Below, in pieces: positions 48,955 to 57,365 of a DNA stretch of 64,000 nt (position 1 is the first letter of the stretch; every line of letters starts with the position of its first letter). The notes below the pieces were generated by a model that saw nothing but the letters and a program-made list of their open reading frames with translations, searched no databases and had not been told where the DNA came from. The stretch spans positions 496,001 through 560,000 of the forward strand of contig CAVZCQ010000004.1 of the NCBI GenBank assembly GCA_963773835.1, given 5' to 3'. The position numbers and the translations under genes were made by a program. Source of the stretch: JOPF136 sp963773835 (GTDB taxonomy: Bacteria; Acidobacteriota; Terriglobia; Acidiferrales; UBA7541).

Positions 48955-49857
48955 ATGAAATGCGACCTTCATGTGCACTCCTACCACTCGGGAATGTGCG
49001 AGGTTCCCGGCCTGAACCGGGTGTGCCGGGAATGCTATAGCGCGCCCGCGGACGTTTACGCCACGCTGCGACAACGAGGAATGGACGTGGTGACGCTCAC
49101 CGACCACGACTCCATTGACGGGGCTGAACCGCTGCGCCACTTCCGCAGCTTCTTCCTGAGCGAGGAAATCACCTGCCGGATGCCCAGCGGCACCCAGGCG
49201 CACGTGGGGGTGTACGACATCACAGAGCGGGACCACATAGAAATCCAGCGGCGGAGGAACGACCTGCCGCGCCTGCTGGCCTATCTGAACGAGCGGCGAC
49301 TGTTTTTCAGCGTCAACCACCTGTTTTCCGGACTCACCGGCCGCCGCGAAGTGGAGGACTTCGACTGGTTCGAGTCCATGTTTCCGGCGTACGAGATTCG
49401 CAATGGACACATGCTCCCCGGCCATAACCAGTCGGCGGAGGCAGTTGCGCGCAGGCTGGGCAAAGCGCCGGTGGGCGGAAGCGACGCTCATGCGCTGGCC
49501 TCGTTGGGCACCGCATACACCCAGGTGCCGAATGCCCGTACGAAGGCGGAATTCCTGCGCGGCCTGCGTGCGGGACAGGGCATCCCCGGCGGAGAACATG
49601 GCGGATACCCGAAGCTCACGCGCGACGTCTTTCTCATCGCCGGGGCCATGATGCGCCACAACCCCTGGACCTCGCTCCTGCTCCCGCTGGCCCCTGCGAT
49701 TCCCATCTACACGCTGGCGGTGATGCTGCATGAATTCGGGTTTGCGCGGCGCTGGAGCGCGCTAGCAGTGCGCCGGGAACGCGGGCGACCGCGGCTGTCG
49801 CGCCCCCGCGGAATCCCGCCCAGATTTAGGCCGATGGAGGCACTGGCGTGGCGATAG
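48955..49857 (+). CDS. PHP-domain metal-dependent phosphoesterase
   Basis: A 300-residue protein. Metal ligands are in CDLHVHSYHSGMC (residues 3-15), VVTLTDHDSIDG (about 46), FSVNHLFSG (about 120), and VGGSDAHALASLG (about 178). The residues after 215 include a hydrophobic stretch (TSLLLPLAPAIPIYTLAVML) that could associate with the membrane, and an Arg/Pro-rich end. It overlaps the PAP2 gene by ten bases, suggesting joint phosphate-ester metabolism. The substrate is unknown. Confidence 0.82.
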   Translation: MKCDLHVHSYHSGMCEVPGLNRVCRECYSAPADVYATLRQRGMDVVTLTDHDSIDGAEPLRHFRSFFLSEEITCRMPSGTQAHVGVYDITERDHIEIQRRRNDLPRLLAYLNERRLFFSVNHLFSGLTGRREVEDFDWFESMFPAYEIRNGHMLPGHNQSAEAVARRLGKAPVGGSDAHALASLGTAYTQVPNARTKAEFLRGLRAGQGIPGGEHGGYPKLTRDVFLIAGAMMRHNPWTSLLLPLAPAIPIYTLAVMLHEFGFARRWSALAVRRERGRPRLSRPRGIPPRFRPMEALAWR

Positions 49858-50390
49858 CCCACACACTGCTGGCGTACATCGAGACGCGCGACGTGCGTCT
49901 GATGCGGCGCGTGCAGCGCTGGCGCGCGCCGCGCTGGGTGCGCATCGCATCCGTGTGGTCCACACGGCTGGGCGACGGCTGGCTGTGGTATTCGCTGGCC
50001 CCGCTGATTCTGCTGGTTGGGGGCGACCAGCGCTACCGCGCTCTGGCCACCGCGAGCTTTGCGGCGCTGGCCGGCATCGTGCTCTTCAAATGCGTGAAGC
50101 ACGCCTCGCGCCGGCGGCGCCCCTGCGAACAGGAACCCCACTGCTGGGCCAATATCCTGCCCCCGGACCAGTTTTCGTTTCCCTCCGGCCACACGATTAC
50201 GGCATTCGCCATCGCCGTCTCGCTCGGGCATCTCTACCCGCAGGCCGAGTTGGGCCTGTTCCTGATGGCCGGGTGCATCGGCGTCTCCCGCGTGTTGCTA
50301 GGGATGCACTTCCTGAGCGACGTGATCGCCGGAGCGCTGTTCGGCGCCGCGGTGGGTTACGGCTCGTTCCACCTGTTCGCCCTGTTGTAA
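49848..50390 (+). CDS. PAP2-family membrane phosphatase
   Basis: A 180-residue integral membrane phosphatase from a GTG start. The three catalytic motifs are all present: KHASRRRRP (KxxxxxxRP), PSGHT, and SRVLLGMHFLSD (SRxxxxxHxxxD). Such enzymes dephosphorylate phosphatidic acid, undecaprenyl diphosphate or phosphatidylglycerol phosphate. The gene overlaps the PHP phosphoesterase, and a hairpin follows its stop. Confidence 0.88.
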   Translation: MAIAHTLLAYIETRDVRLMRRVQRWRAPRWVRIASVWSTRLGDGWLWYSLAPLILLVGGDQRYRALATASFAALAGIVLFKCVKHASRRRRPCEQEPHCWANILPPDQFSFPSGHTITAFAIAVSLGHLYPQAELGLFLMAGCIGVSRVLLGMHFLSDVIAGALFGAAVGYGSFHLFALL

Positions 50391-50397
50391 GAAAGGC

Positions 50398-50424
50398 CCA
50401 CGGTCGGAAATGCACTGACCGTGG
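50398..50424. terminator. Hairpin after the PAP2 gene
   Basis: CCACGGTC-N11-GACCGTGG, an eight-base perfect stem, seven bases after the PAP2 stop. It has no T tract, so it may be a 3'-protecting hairpin or a REP-like palindrome rather than a strict intrinsic terminator. Confidence 0.45.
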
Positions 50425-50501
50425 CTACCCGCGCGAGGCCGCTCTGATAGAATTCCGGCCGCAGCAGTTCATTACGCATCAGAACGCACCTGGAGGGACA
50501 G

Positions 50502-51200
50502 ATGGCATATGCGCCCGTTCTAAAACCCACCACCGCGCAGGCGGAAACGTTTGCCGGCGTCACCTACCACATCGATGGCGAGCTGGTTCCGGTCCTGACC
50601 GTCGAGGTTTCGACCGTGCCGGTTTATTTCGAACACCACATCCTGCTGTGGAAGGATCCGCGGACGAGCATCGGAATCAAAGCGCTGGCGGGGGCGTTCA
50701 AACGCGTCCTCTCCGGCATGCCCGTATTCATGACTGAGGCGCACGGGCCGGGCCGCATCGCCTTCAGCCGGGACGGCGCGGGCCACGTGTTTGGGATGCA
50801 CCTGAAACAGAACGAAGCGCTGGACGTGCGCGAGCACCAGTTCCTGGCCGCCACCGACCAGCTCGACTATACCTTTACCCGAGTCAAAGGCGTGGCCAAC
50901 ATCCTGATGGGCGGCACCGGGTTTTTCATCGACACGTTCACCGCACACAAAGGCGAAGGAATCGTCTGGCTGCACGGCTACGGGAACGTCTTTGAAGTCG
51001 TGCTCAACGCAGGTGAAGCCATCGACATCGAGCCGGGCGGCTGGATTTATAAGGACCGCAGCGTGCAGATGGAAACGCAGTTCCAGAAAGTCTCCACCGG
51101 CCTGTTTGCCAGCGCGGGGCAGCTCGTCTGGAACCGTTTTACGGGGCCCGGCCGCATCGGAATTCAATCCATGTATCTGCACTTCGTAACCGCTGAATGA
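50502..51200 (+). CDS. AIM24-family protein
   Basis: A 232-residue beta-rich protein of the AIM24 family (TRAP-like fold). Recognisable stretches are FEHHILLWKDPRTSIGIKAL, MTEAHGPGRIAFSRDGAGHV, and FTGPGRIGIQSMYLH at the end. ATG 50502 follows GGAGGGACAG. The bacterial role is not well defined; the yeast homologue affects mitochondrial inner-membrane organisation. It is a single gene, convergent with the cupredoxin gene. Confidence 0.82.
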   Translation: MAYAPVLKPTTAQAETFAGVTYHIDGELVPVLTVEVSTVPVYFEHHILLWKDPRTSIGIKALAGAFKRVLSGMPVFMTEAHGPGRIAFSRDGAGHVFGMHLKQNEALDVREHQFLAATDQLDYTFTRVKGVANILMGGTGFFIDTFTAHKGEGIVWLHGYGNVFEVVLNAGEAIDIEPGGWIYKDRSVQMETQFQKVSTGLFASAGQLVWNRFTGPGRIGIQSMYLHFVTAE

Positions 51201-51237
51201 ACTGAGACGGGGGATGGCACGCTGGCGCGGCCGGCCC

Positions 51238-51588
51238 TCACTCCACGATCACTTTGCCCTTCATCTCCGGATGGAGCGAACAGAAATAGGCGAATGTTCC
51301 CGTCTTCTTGAAGGTGAACTCGAAGTGCTGGTTGGTTTCGAGTTGGGGAGAGGAAAACAGTTTGTCGTTGCTGACGACGGTATGCTGAACCTCGTCGCGG
51401 TTCGTCCAGACGACAGTAGTTCCGTGGGCCACGGTGATGGGGTCCGGCTGGTAGGCGTAATTCTCGATGGCGACCGCGACCCTTGCGGGATGCTCGTCCC
51501 CAGGTCGGGCGGATGCTGTCGCACGGACGCTGGCCGCGAGCGCAGCGACGCCCAGGAGGGCGGACAATGCAATCCAGACTCGACGCAT
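51238..51588 (-). CDS. Exported cupredoxin
   Basis: A 116-residue type 1 copper protein. ATG 51588 begins a signal peptide (MRRVWIALSALLGVAALAAS). Copper ligands are His in EVQHTVVSND (about 68), and Cys, His and Met in YFCSLHPEMKG (about 101-109). The motif VAIENYAYQPDPITVAHGTT is usual for plastocyanin/amicyanin-like proteins. It probably transfers electrons in the periplasm; no partner oxidoreductase is near. Confidence 0.88.
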   Translation of the reverse strand: MRRVWIALSALLGVAALAASVRATASARPGDEHPARVAVAIENYAYQPDPITVAHGTTVVWTNRDEVQHTVVSNDKLFSSPQLETNQHFEFTFKKTGTFAYFCSLHPEMKGKVIVE

Positions 51589-51669
51589 CCCATCCAACTC
51601 CCGTATTCTTTCTGCCACGAGTCGCGGGCCGAGTGTTAAGGCGCGAGCCGGCGCGCCCTCGCGCGCGAA

Positions 51670-51698
51670 TTGACTTCGACGCGCGCGTCCATTAGTTT
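51670..51698 (+). promoter_or_regulatory. Likely sigma-70-type promoter of rpsT
   Basis: TTGACT and TAGTTT separated by 17 bases, ending 34 bases before the rpsT ATG. AGGAAAAGGAG just before the start codon is a strong ribosome-binding site. Confidence 0.45.
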
Positions 51699-51732
51699 AG
51701 ATAGTTTGCACACAGAGGAAAAGGAGCGCTAG

Positions 51733-52032
51733 ATGGCGCAGGCCACAGCAAAGAAGCAGAAGAAACGGAAAAAGTCAGTATTGAAGCGCATCCGGCAGAC
51801 CGCCCGGCGCACCGAAGTGAATCGCGCAAACCGCAGCCGGGTGCGCACGGCCATCCGCGCGCTCCGCGGCGCTATTTCTTCAGGCGACGCAGCGGCGGCG
51901 AAGAAATTGCTTCCGGAGACGCTTTCGGCGATCGACCGCGCCATCCGCATCGGCGCGCTGAAGGAAAACACCGCCAACCGCTACAAGTCCAATCTGGCAC
52001 TGGCCGTGAATTCGCTCGCCGCGCCGGCCTAG
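51733..52032 (+). CDS. rpsT: Ribosomal protein S20
   Basis: A 99-residue basic protein of the 30S subunit body. The N-terminus is Lys/Arg-rich (AKKQKKRKKSVLKRIRQ), followed by the typical helices (RTAIRALRGAIS, LPETLSAIDRAIR, NTANRYKSNLALAVNSLA). It is monocistronic, with a good ribosome-binding site and a likely promoter just upstream. Confidence 0.95.
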   Translation: MAQATAKKQKKRKKSVLKRIRQTARRTEVNRANRSRVRTAIRALRGAISSGDAAAAKKLLPETLSAIDRAIRIGALKENTANRYKSNLALAVNSLAAPA

Positions 52033-52191
52033 GGCATTGCGGGAGCGGGCCGGCCGACGGAAACCGCGACGGCCCGGCGTTCGTCGGTTCTGTTGCAGTT
52101 GCAGTCGCCTTCACCGGCCGGATCGGCACGATCACACTATTTTCGAGGGTCAGGGCTGGCTCGCATTTCCCTGCCCCGGGAGGATGAGTTC

Positions 52192-55100
52192 ATGTCGCTG
52201 ATTCGCGTGTGCGCCGTAATGTTGGTGCTGTTGGGCGCCGGTTTTGCGCTGGCCCAGGAACCGCCGGAAGGGCGCTTGATGCGCTTTCCGGACGTGCGCG
52301 GCGAACGCATCGTGTTCGACTACGGCGGCGACCTCTGGCTGGCTTCCTCCAAAGGCGGCGCGGCGCATCGCATCACCACGTTTCCCGGCCGCGAGCTGTT
52401 CCCCAAATTTTCGCCGGACGGAAAGTGGATCGCGTACACCGGCCAGTACGACGGCAATTTCAACGTCTATGTGATGTCCGCCGACGGCGGCCAGCCGCGC
52501 CAGCTCACCTTCTACCAAGGCAGCGCGCAGCCGCTGAGCGACCGCATGGGCATCCACAACGAAGTGCTCGGCTGGACGCCGGACAGCAAACGCATCCTGT
52601 TTCTTTCCCGCCGAGATGCCTCGAACGTCTGGGTCAAACGTCCCTACACCGTTCCGGCCGAGGGCGGCCTCCCGGAACCTCTTTCGATTGACCAGGGCGG
52701 CCTTCTCTCCTACAACGCCGATGGGACCAAGATCGCCTACAACCGCATCTTCCGCAATTTCCGTACCTGGAAGCGGTACACCGGGGGAATGGCGCAGGAC
52801 ATTTACATCTACGACCTGAAGAACAACGTGTTCGAAGAGCAGGTGCCGCACACGGAGTACACCGATACCTTCCCGATGTGGCACGGAAACACCGTCTATT
52901 TCACCTCCGACCGCGGCCCCGAGCACCGCCTGAACTTGTACAGCTACGATCTCGGCGGGAAGCAGGTGGAACAGCTCACCCGTTTCACTGATTTCGACGT
53001 GATGTGGCCCAGCCTGGGCGATTCCTCAATCGTCTTCGAAAACGGCGGCTACTTGTATCTGTTCGACCTGGGGACGCGCCAGGCCACCAAGCTCACCATC
53101 AGCCTGGCCGGAGAACGCGACCAGACGATGAAGCGGTGGGAAAGCGTGAGCAAGCTCATCACGGAGTTCGACATCGCGCCGGATGGAAAACGCGCCGTGT
53201 TCGCCGCGCGCGGAGACGTATTCACCGTTCCGGCCAAGGAAGGGGCCACGCGGAACCTGACAGGCACGCCCGGCATCCGGGAAAAGCTCGTGGCCTGGTC
53301 GCCCGACGGCCGGTGGATCGCGTTCGTTTCCGACCGCACCGGCGAAGATGAAATCTACATCACGCCGCAGGACGGCATGGGAAACATCGAACTCGGGAAG
53401 GAGTCAGAGGCGAGCGACAAGACCGCCGACAAAGGTCGCGGCAAGGACGCAGGCCAGCAAATCACCTCCGGCTACAAAGGCTTTAAGTTCGGGCCCGTGT
53501 GGTCGCCGGACAGCAGGAAGATCGCCTGGGCGGACAAAGACCTGCGGCTGTGGTACGTGGACATCAAGGACAAGCAGCCGGTGGCCGTGGACCGCGGCAA
53601 ATACGCGGAGATCACCAACTACGCCTGGTCCCCGGACAGCAAATGGATCGCCTACGACAAGGCGCAAGAGAGCGGGCTGAGCATCGTCTATCTGTACTCG
53701 ACCGCGGACAAGAAGATCACCCCGGTGACCGGTGAACTGGTGAACAGCGTCAGCCCCGCGTTCGATCCGGAAGGAAAATATCTCTATTTCCTTTCCGACC
53801 GGGATTACAACGAAGTGCTGGGCAATTACGATTTCGAATTCGCAAACCCGAAAACGACGCGGCCCTACGTGGTCACCCTGCGCGCCGATCTCCCCTCGCC
53901 GTTTCCCGCGCTGAGCGATGAGACCGCCATCAAGCACGAAGAGCCCGCGCCCGAGGCGTCCGCGGCCGGTGCGGAAAAGGGAAAGAAAGAAGAAGGCAAG
54001 AAGAAGGCCGAAGAGAAAAAGAAGGAGGAAGAAAAGCCCGGCGAGAGCAAGTCTTCCACGGAAGGGCTAAAGGGGTTCCGCATCGACACCGACGGCATCC
54101 AGGGCCGCATCCTGGGCCTGCCCGTACCGCCAGCGGTCATCAACGGCATCGGCGCCGCCAAGGGCTTTCTCTACTACTCGACCCAGCCGGTGCAAGGCCT
54201 TTCCGGTCCGCTCCCCGGTGAAGAGAACGCGCTGCATGCGTTTGACATGGCTGCGCGGAAGGACAAGACCGTCATCGAGGGCATCGACAAGTGGGTCGTT
54301 TCCTTCGATGGTTCGAAGATTCTCTACCAGGCCAAGGAGACATACGGGATTATCGACGCGAAGCCCGGCCCCGCGCCGGCGCATCCCGGCGAGGGCGCGC
54401 TGAACCTCGGCGGCCTGCGCGCGGAAGTCGACCCGCCAGCCGAGTGGAAGCAAATCTTCAACGACGTGTGGAGGCAGGAACGCGACTACTTCTACGAACC
54501 CGGCATGAACGGCGTCAACTGGGAGGCGGTGCGCGAAAAGTACGCGCCGCTGGTTCCTTACGCCGCCAGCCGTTATGACCTCACTTACATCCTGGGAGAA
54601 ATGATCGGGGAGCTGTCCAATTCCCACACCTACACCGGTGGCGGCGCCATGCCCGAGCTGCACCAGGTAAACGTCGGCCTGCTGGGCGTGGATTTCGAAC
54701 TCGATGCCGCAAGCGGACGCTACCGCTTCGAGAAAATCTATCCCGGCGAAAACTGGAACCCGCAGACGCGCTCGCCGCTCACCGAACCTGGCATCAACGT
54801 GAAGGAAGGCGATTACCTGCTGGCCGTGAACGGCCGGCAGCTCCGCGCCCTCCAGGACCCCTACGAGATGTTTGTGAACACGGCTGGGGTGACCGCGGCG
54901 CTCACCGTGAACTCGAAGCCCGCGGATGACGGCGCGCGCACCGTCGCCGTCAGGCCTATCGGCGACGAGTTCGCCCTGCGCATGCTGAATATGGTGGAGA
55001 CGAACCGAAAGAAAGTGGACGCCGCTACGGGCGGCCGGGTCGGCTATATCTACATCTCCGACATGGGCGATGCCGGGCTCAACGAGTTCGTGAAGGAATT

Positions 55101-55653
55101 CTTCCCACAGATCCGCAAGCAGGGGTTAATCATCGACGTGCGATACAACGGCGGCGGGTTTGTGGACCAACTCATCTTCGAACGCCTGCGCCGCATCCTG
55201 GTGGGCATGAATTCATCTCGCAACACGGAAAGCAGCACGACGCCTCCCGTCGTGTTCCACGGCTACTACGCGTGCATCACCAATGCCTACGCCGCTTCCG
55301 ACGGCGACATCTTCAGCTTCTACTTCAAGAAGTACAAACTCGGCCCGCTGATCGGCGAGCGCACCTGGGGCGGCGTCCGCGGCATTCGAGGCTTCATCCC
55401 GCTGATCGACGGCGGGTACATCACGCGTCCCGAGGGCTCCGAATACTCTCTCGAGAGCCAATGGGTGATGGAGAACCGCGGCGTCGAGCCCGACATCATC
55501 GTGGACGACCGTCCCGACGACGTGGTGCGCGGCAAGGATGCCCAGCTCGACCGAGCCATCCAGGAAGTGATGAAGCAGATCGAGGCGAATCCGCCGAAGT
55601 TGGCGCCACGGCCGCCGGATCTTCCGCCGTATCCCGAGAAGCCGGGAATGTAG
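52192..55653 (+). CDS. Tricorn-type S41 protease
   Basis: A 1153-residue exported protein. ATG 52192 follows GGGAGGATGAG and starts a signal peptide (VCAVMLVLLGAGFALAQ). Residues 30-600 are PD40-type propeller repeats (FSPDGKWIAYTGQYDG; WTPDSKRILFLSRR; WSPDGRWIAFVSDRTGEDEI). A Lys/Glu-rich linker (about 620-650) follows, then a core with LSNSHTYTGG, matching the Ser-His pair of tricorn, PDZ (GDYLLAVNGRQLRAL), and the S41 domain with the Ser in AYAASDGDIFSFYF and YNGGGFVD. It degrades peptides. It probably works in the periplasm, unlike archaeal tricorn, which is cytosolic. Confidence 0.9.
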   Translation: MSLIRVCAVMLVLLGAGFALAQEPPEGRLMRFPDVRGERIVFDYGGDLWLASSKGGAAHRITTFPGRELFPKFSPDGKWIAYTGQYDGNFNVYVMSADGGQPRQLTFYQGSAQPLSDRMGIHNEVLGWTPDSKRILFLSRRDASNVWVKRPYTVPAEGGLPEPLSIDQGGLLSYNADGTKIAYNRIFRNFRTWKRYTGGMAQDIYIYDLKNNVFEEQVPHTEYTDTFPMWHGNTVYFTSDRGPEHRLNLYSYDLGGKQVEQLTRFTDFDVMWPSLGDSSIVFENGGYLYLFDLGTRQATKLTISLAGERDQTMKRWESVSKLITEFDIAPDGKRAVFAARGDVFTVPAKEGATRNLTGTPGIREKLVAWSPDGRWIAFVSDRTGEDEIYITPQDGMGNIELGKESEASDKTADKGRGKDAGQQITSGYKGFKFGPVWSPDSRKIAWADKDLRLWYVDIKDKQPVAVDRGKYAEITNYAWSPDSKWIAYDKAQESGLSIVYLYSTADKKITPVTGELVNSVSPAFDPEGKYLYFLSDRDYNEVLGNYDFEFANPKTTRPYVVTLRADLPSPFPALSDETAIKHEEPAPEASAAGAEKGKKEEGKKKAEEKKKEEEKPGESKSSTEGLKGFRIDTDGIQGRILGLPVPPAVINGIGAAKGFLYYSTQPVQGLSGPLPGEENALHAFDMAARKDKTVIEGIDKWVVSFDGSKILYQAKETYGIIDAKPGPAPAHPGEGALNLGGLRAEVDPPAEWKQIFNDVWRQERDYFYEPGMNGVNWEAVREKYAPLVPYAASRYDLTYILGEMIGELSNSHTYTGGGAMPELHQVNVGLLGVDFELDAASGRYRFEKIYPGENWNPQTRSPLTEPGINVKEGDYLLAVNGRQLRALQDPYEMFVNTAGVTAALTVNSKPADDGARTVAVRPIGDEFALRMLNMVETNRKKVDAATGGRVGYIYISDMGDAGLNEFVKEFFPQIRKQGLIIDVRYNGGGFVDQLIFERLRRILVGMNSSRNTESSTTPPVVFHGYYACITNAYAASDGDIFSFYFKKYKLGPLIGERTWGGVRGIRGFIPLIDGGYITRPEGSEYSLESQWVMENRGVEPDIIVDDRPDDVVRGKDAQLDRAIQEVMKQIEANPPKLAPRPPDLPPYPEKPGM

Positions 55654-55725
55654 GTGCGGTGACTGGTGAGTGGTGACTGGTGTTTGCCTCAGTGGGCGCA
55701 CAAGGTGGCTGGCAAATGCGGGGGG

Positions 55726-56796
55726 CTACTCGCCCCGCGCTACAGCCGACTGGCGATTGGTTAGCTCCGAAATCAGGAATTCGAGGACGGCGCGTGGTGC
55801 GCGGTTGCCCGATTTCAGCCGCGAATCCGCCTCCGCCAGCGCCGAGAGGCCGCGCAGCAGCCGTTCGCGCGGCAATGCCCGTGATTGCCGCTGCGCCAGA
55901 GCCACCGCTTCCGGCCTCATGCGCAGTTTTCCTGCCGCCGCGTACGGATTCGTTCCCGGGGGCAGCTCCTGCACTTCAATCAGTTTGCGGTACATCCAGG
56001 CCAGGGCGCCCACCAGTTTGGCCGGCTCCTCGCCTTCGCGCAGCAAGCTGTCCAGGAACACGAGCGCGCGGCTGCCTTCGCCGGAGGCCAGAATTTCCGC
56101 CAGTTGCCACACAGTGTAGAGCTTCGCCGCGGGCACCAGCAGGGCCACGTCTGCTGCGGTGATGCGCTTCGTATCTCCCGCATAGGCCGCGAGTTTCGCC
56201 ACCTCCGGCGCGATGCGGTCGAGGCGGCCGTCCAGGCAGTCCGACAGTTGCGCCGCGGCCTCCGCATCGATTTGCACTCCGGCATCCTCCGCCATGCGCG
56301 CGATCACGGGCAGCGCGTCCTGCATCTTGCCGGGCACGTCCTCCTTCAAGTCCAGCGAAATGATGGCGGCTTTCTCCGCGAGGAGTTTCGAAAGCTTCGT
56401 GCGCTGGTCGAGCGAGGCGGCTTCCAGAACCAGGACGGTGAACGGCGCGGGATCGTCGCAGTAGGCTTCGAGTTTTTCGCGAGCGGCGTCGCGGGCTTTC
56501 TCCTCCAGTTCCTCCAGGGCTTCCAACTCCAGGGCGAAAATCACCTGCCGGGGCGCCAGCATGGGATAGCTCTGGGCCATGCTGAGGATGCGCTCCAATC
56601 CTTCGTCGCGGATCGAAGCGCGCACCACGGCCCACTCCGGCGCGCCCTCGGGAAAACACGCGGCCACGATTCCCTTCCGGCTGTACTCCCGCAGGTAGGC
56701 GTCTTCTCCCGCCAGGACGATGCACGGCGGTTTCGGCTTCCGGCTGGCGGGCGCCGCCAGCATCTGGAACAGGCGCTCGGCAGTCATTTCCGGCAT
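55726..56796 (-). CDS. holA: DNA polymerase III subunit delta
   Basis: A 356-residue clamp-loader subunit. The N-terminal domain (CIVLAGEDAYLREYSRKGIV) and central helices (LSDCLDGRLDRIAPEVAKLA) with LREGEEPAKLVGALAWMYRK are typical of HolA. The ATG at 56796 overlaps the lptE stop (TGATG). It is the last gene of the long minus-strand run, and its last codons lie in a GC-rich hairpin (GCGGGG...CCCCGC, 55719-55738) shared with the end of the tricorn gene region. Confidence 0.88.
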   Translation of the reverse strand: MPEMTAERLFQMLAAPASRKPKPPCIVLAGEDAYLREYSRKGIVAACFPEGAPEWAVVRASIRDEGLERILSMAQSYPMLAPRQVIFALELEALEELEEKARDAAREKLEAYCDDPAPFTVLVLEAASLDQRTKLSKLLAEKAAIISLDLKEDVPGKMQDALPVIARMAEDAGVQIDAEAAAQLSDCLDGRLDRIAPEVAKLAAYAGDTKRITAADVALLVPAAKLYTVWQLAEILASGEGSRALVFLDSLLREGEEPAKLVGALAWMYRKLIEVQELPPGTNPYAAAGKLRMRPEAVALAQRQSRALPRERLLRGLSALAEADSRLKSGNRAPRAVLEFLISELTNRQSAVARGE

Positions 56797-57365
56797 CAGA
56801 ATTTCTCCAGCAGCGCCGACACCAGGGAACGGGCAAAATCGCGCGACATGCGGTCCAGCGCCGGCCCTTCCTCCTGGAAAAAACTGGGGATGTCGGTGGA
56901 GATTTCGTATTCGTTGCGAAACACAAACTTCGAATTCTGATAGACGGGTTTGCCGGAGGAACGATCCAACAGGCGCACGCGGAGAGTGACGGACACCAGC
57001 ATCAACGTGGCCCGGGTGGTCACCGGGTCGAACACCACCGGGGTGGTTTGCAGCGAACTGAGCTCCCCTTCCAGCACCGCGTCCGCGTCTTTCTCTTCCG
57101 GCACGACCCTGTACTTCGTCCGCGAGATCATCTCGCGCACCAGCGCCTGCGTGAACCGCTGTTCGACGCGATAGTTGGAGGTCCGGTTTTTCAGTGCCGG
57201 GATGGCGATGGTCTTCCACTGCTGCGGCAGGGCGTTTCCGCGCCCGGCTACGTGGTAGCCGCAGGATACGGCGAAGAGCGCGGTGAGGAGAAGCAGCACT
57301 GCCGCAGTGCCCGCGCTCGCCTCCGCGCCGCCAGCCCGGTGGCCGGGATCAATCGTGCGTAGCAC
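56796..57365 (-). CDS. lptE: LPS-assembly lipoprotein LptE
   Basis: A 189-residue lipoprotein. The signal peptide ends in a lipobox (LTALFAVSC|GYHVAGRG). The mature part matches LptE/RlpB: WKTIAIPALKNRTSNYRVEQ, FTQALVREMISRTKYRVVP, and VTLRVRLLDRSSGKPVYQN. GTG 57365 is chosen since GGAG lies eight bases upstream; longer starts run further into the Asd-like gene. LptE is the plug of LptD in the outer membrane. Lipid A export is therefore expected, though LptD is not in the window. Confidence 0.82.
   Translation of the reverse strand: MLRTIDPGHRAGGAEASAGTAAVLLLLTALFAVSCGYHVAGRGNALPQQWKTIAIPALKNRTSNYRVEQRFTQALVREMISRTKYRVVPEEKDADAVLEGELSSLQTTPVVFDPVTTRATLMLVSVTLRVRLLDRSSGKPVYQNSKFVFRNEYEISTDIPSFFQEEGPALDRMSRDFARSLVSALLEKF

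Noticed and set aside
55670..55700. GTGACTGGTG tandem-like short repeat after the tricorn gene
   Set aside because: Only two imperfect units; no evidence for an array or a functional element.
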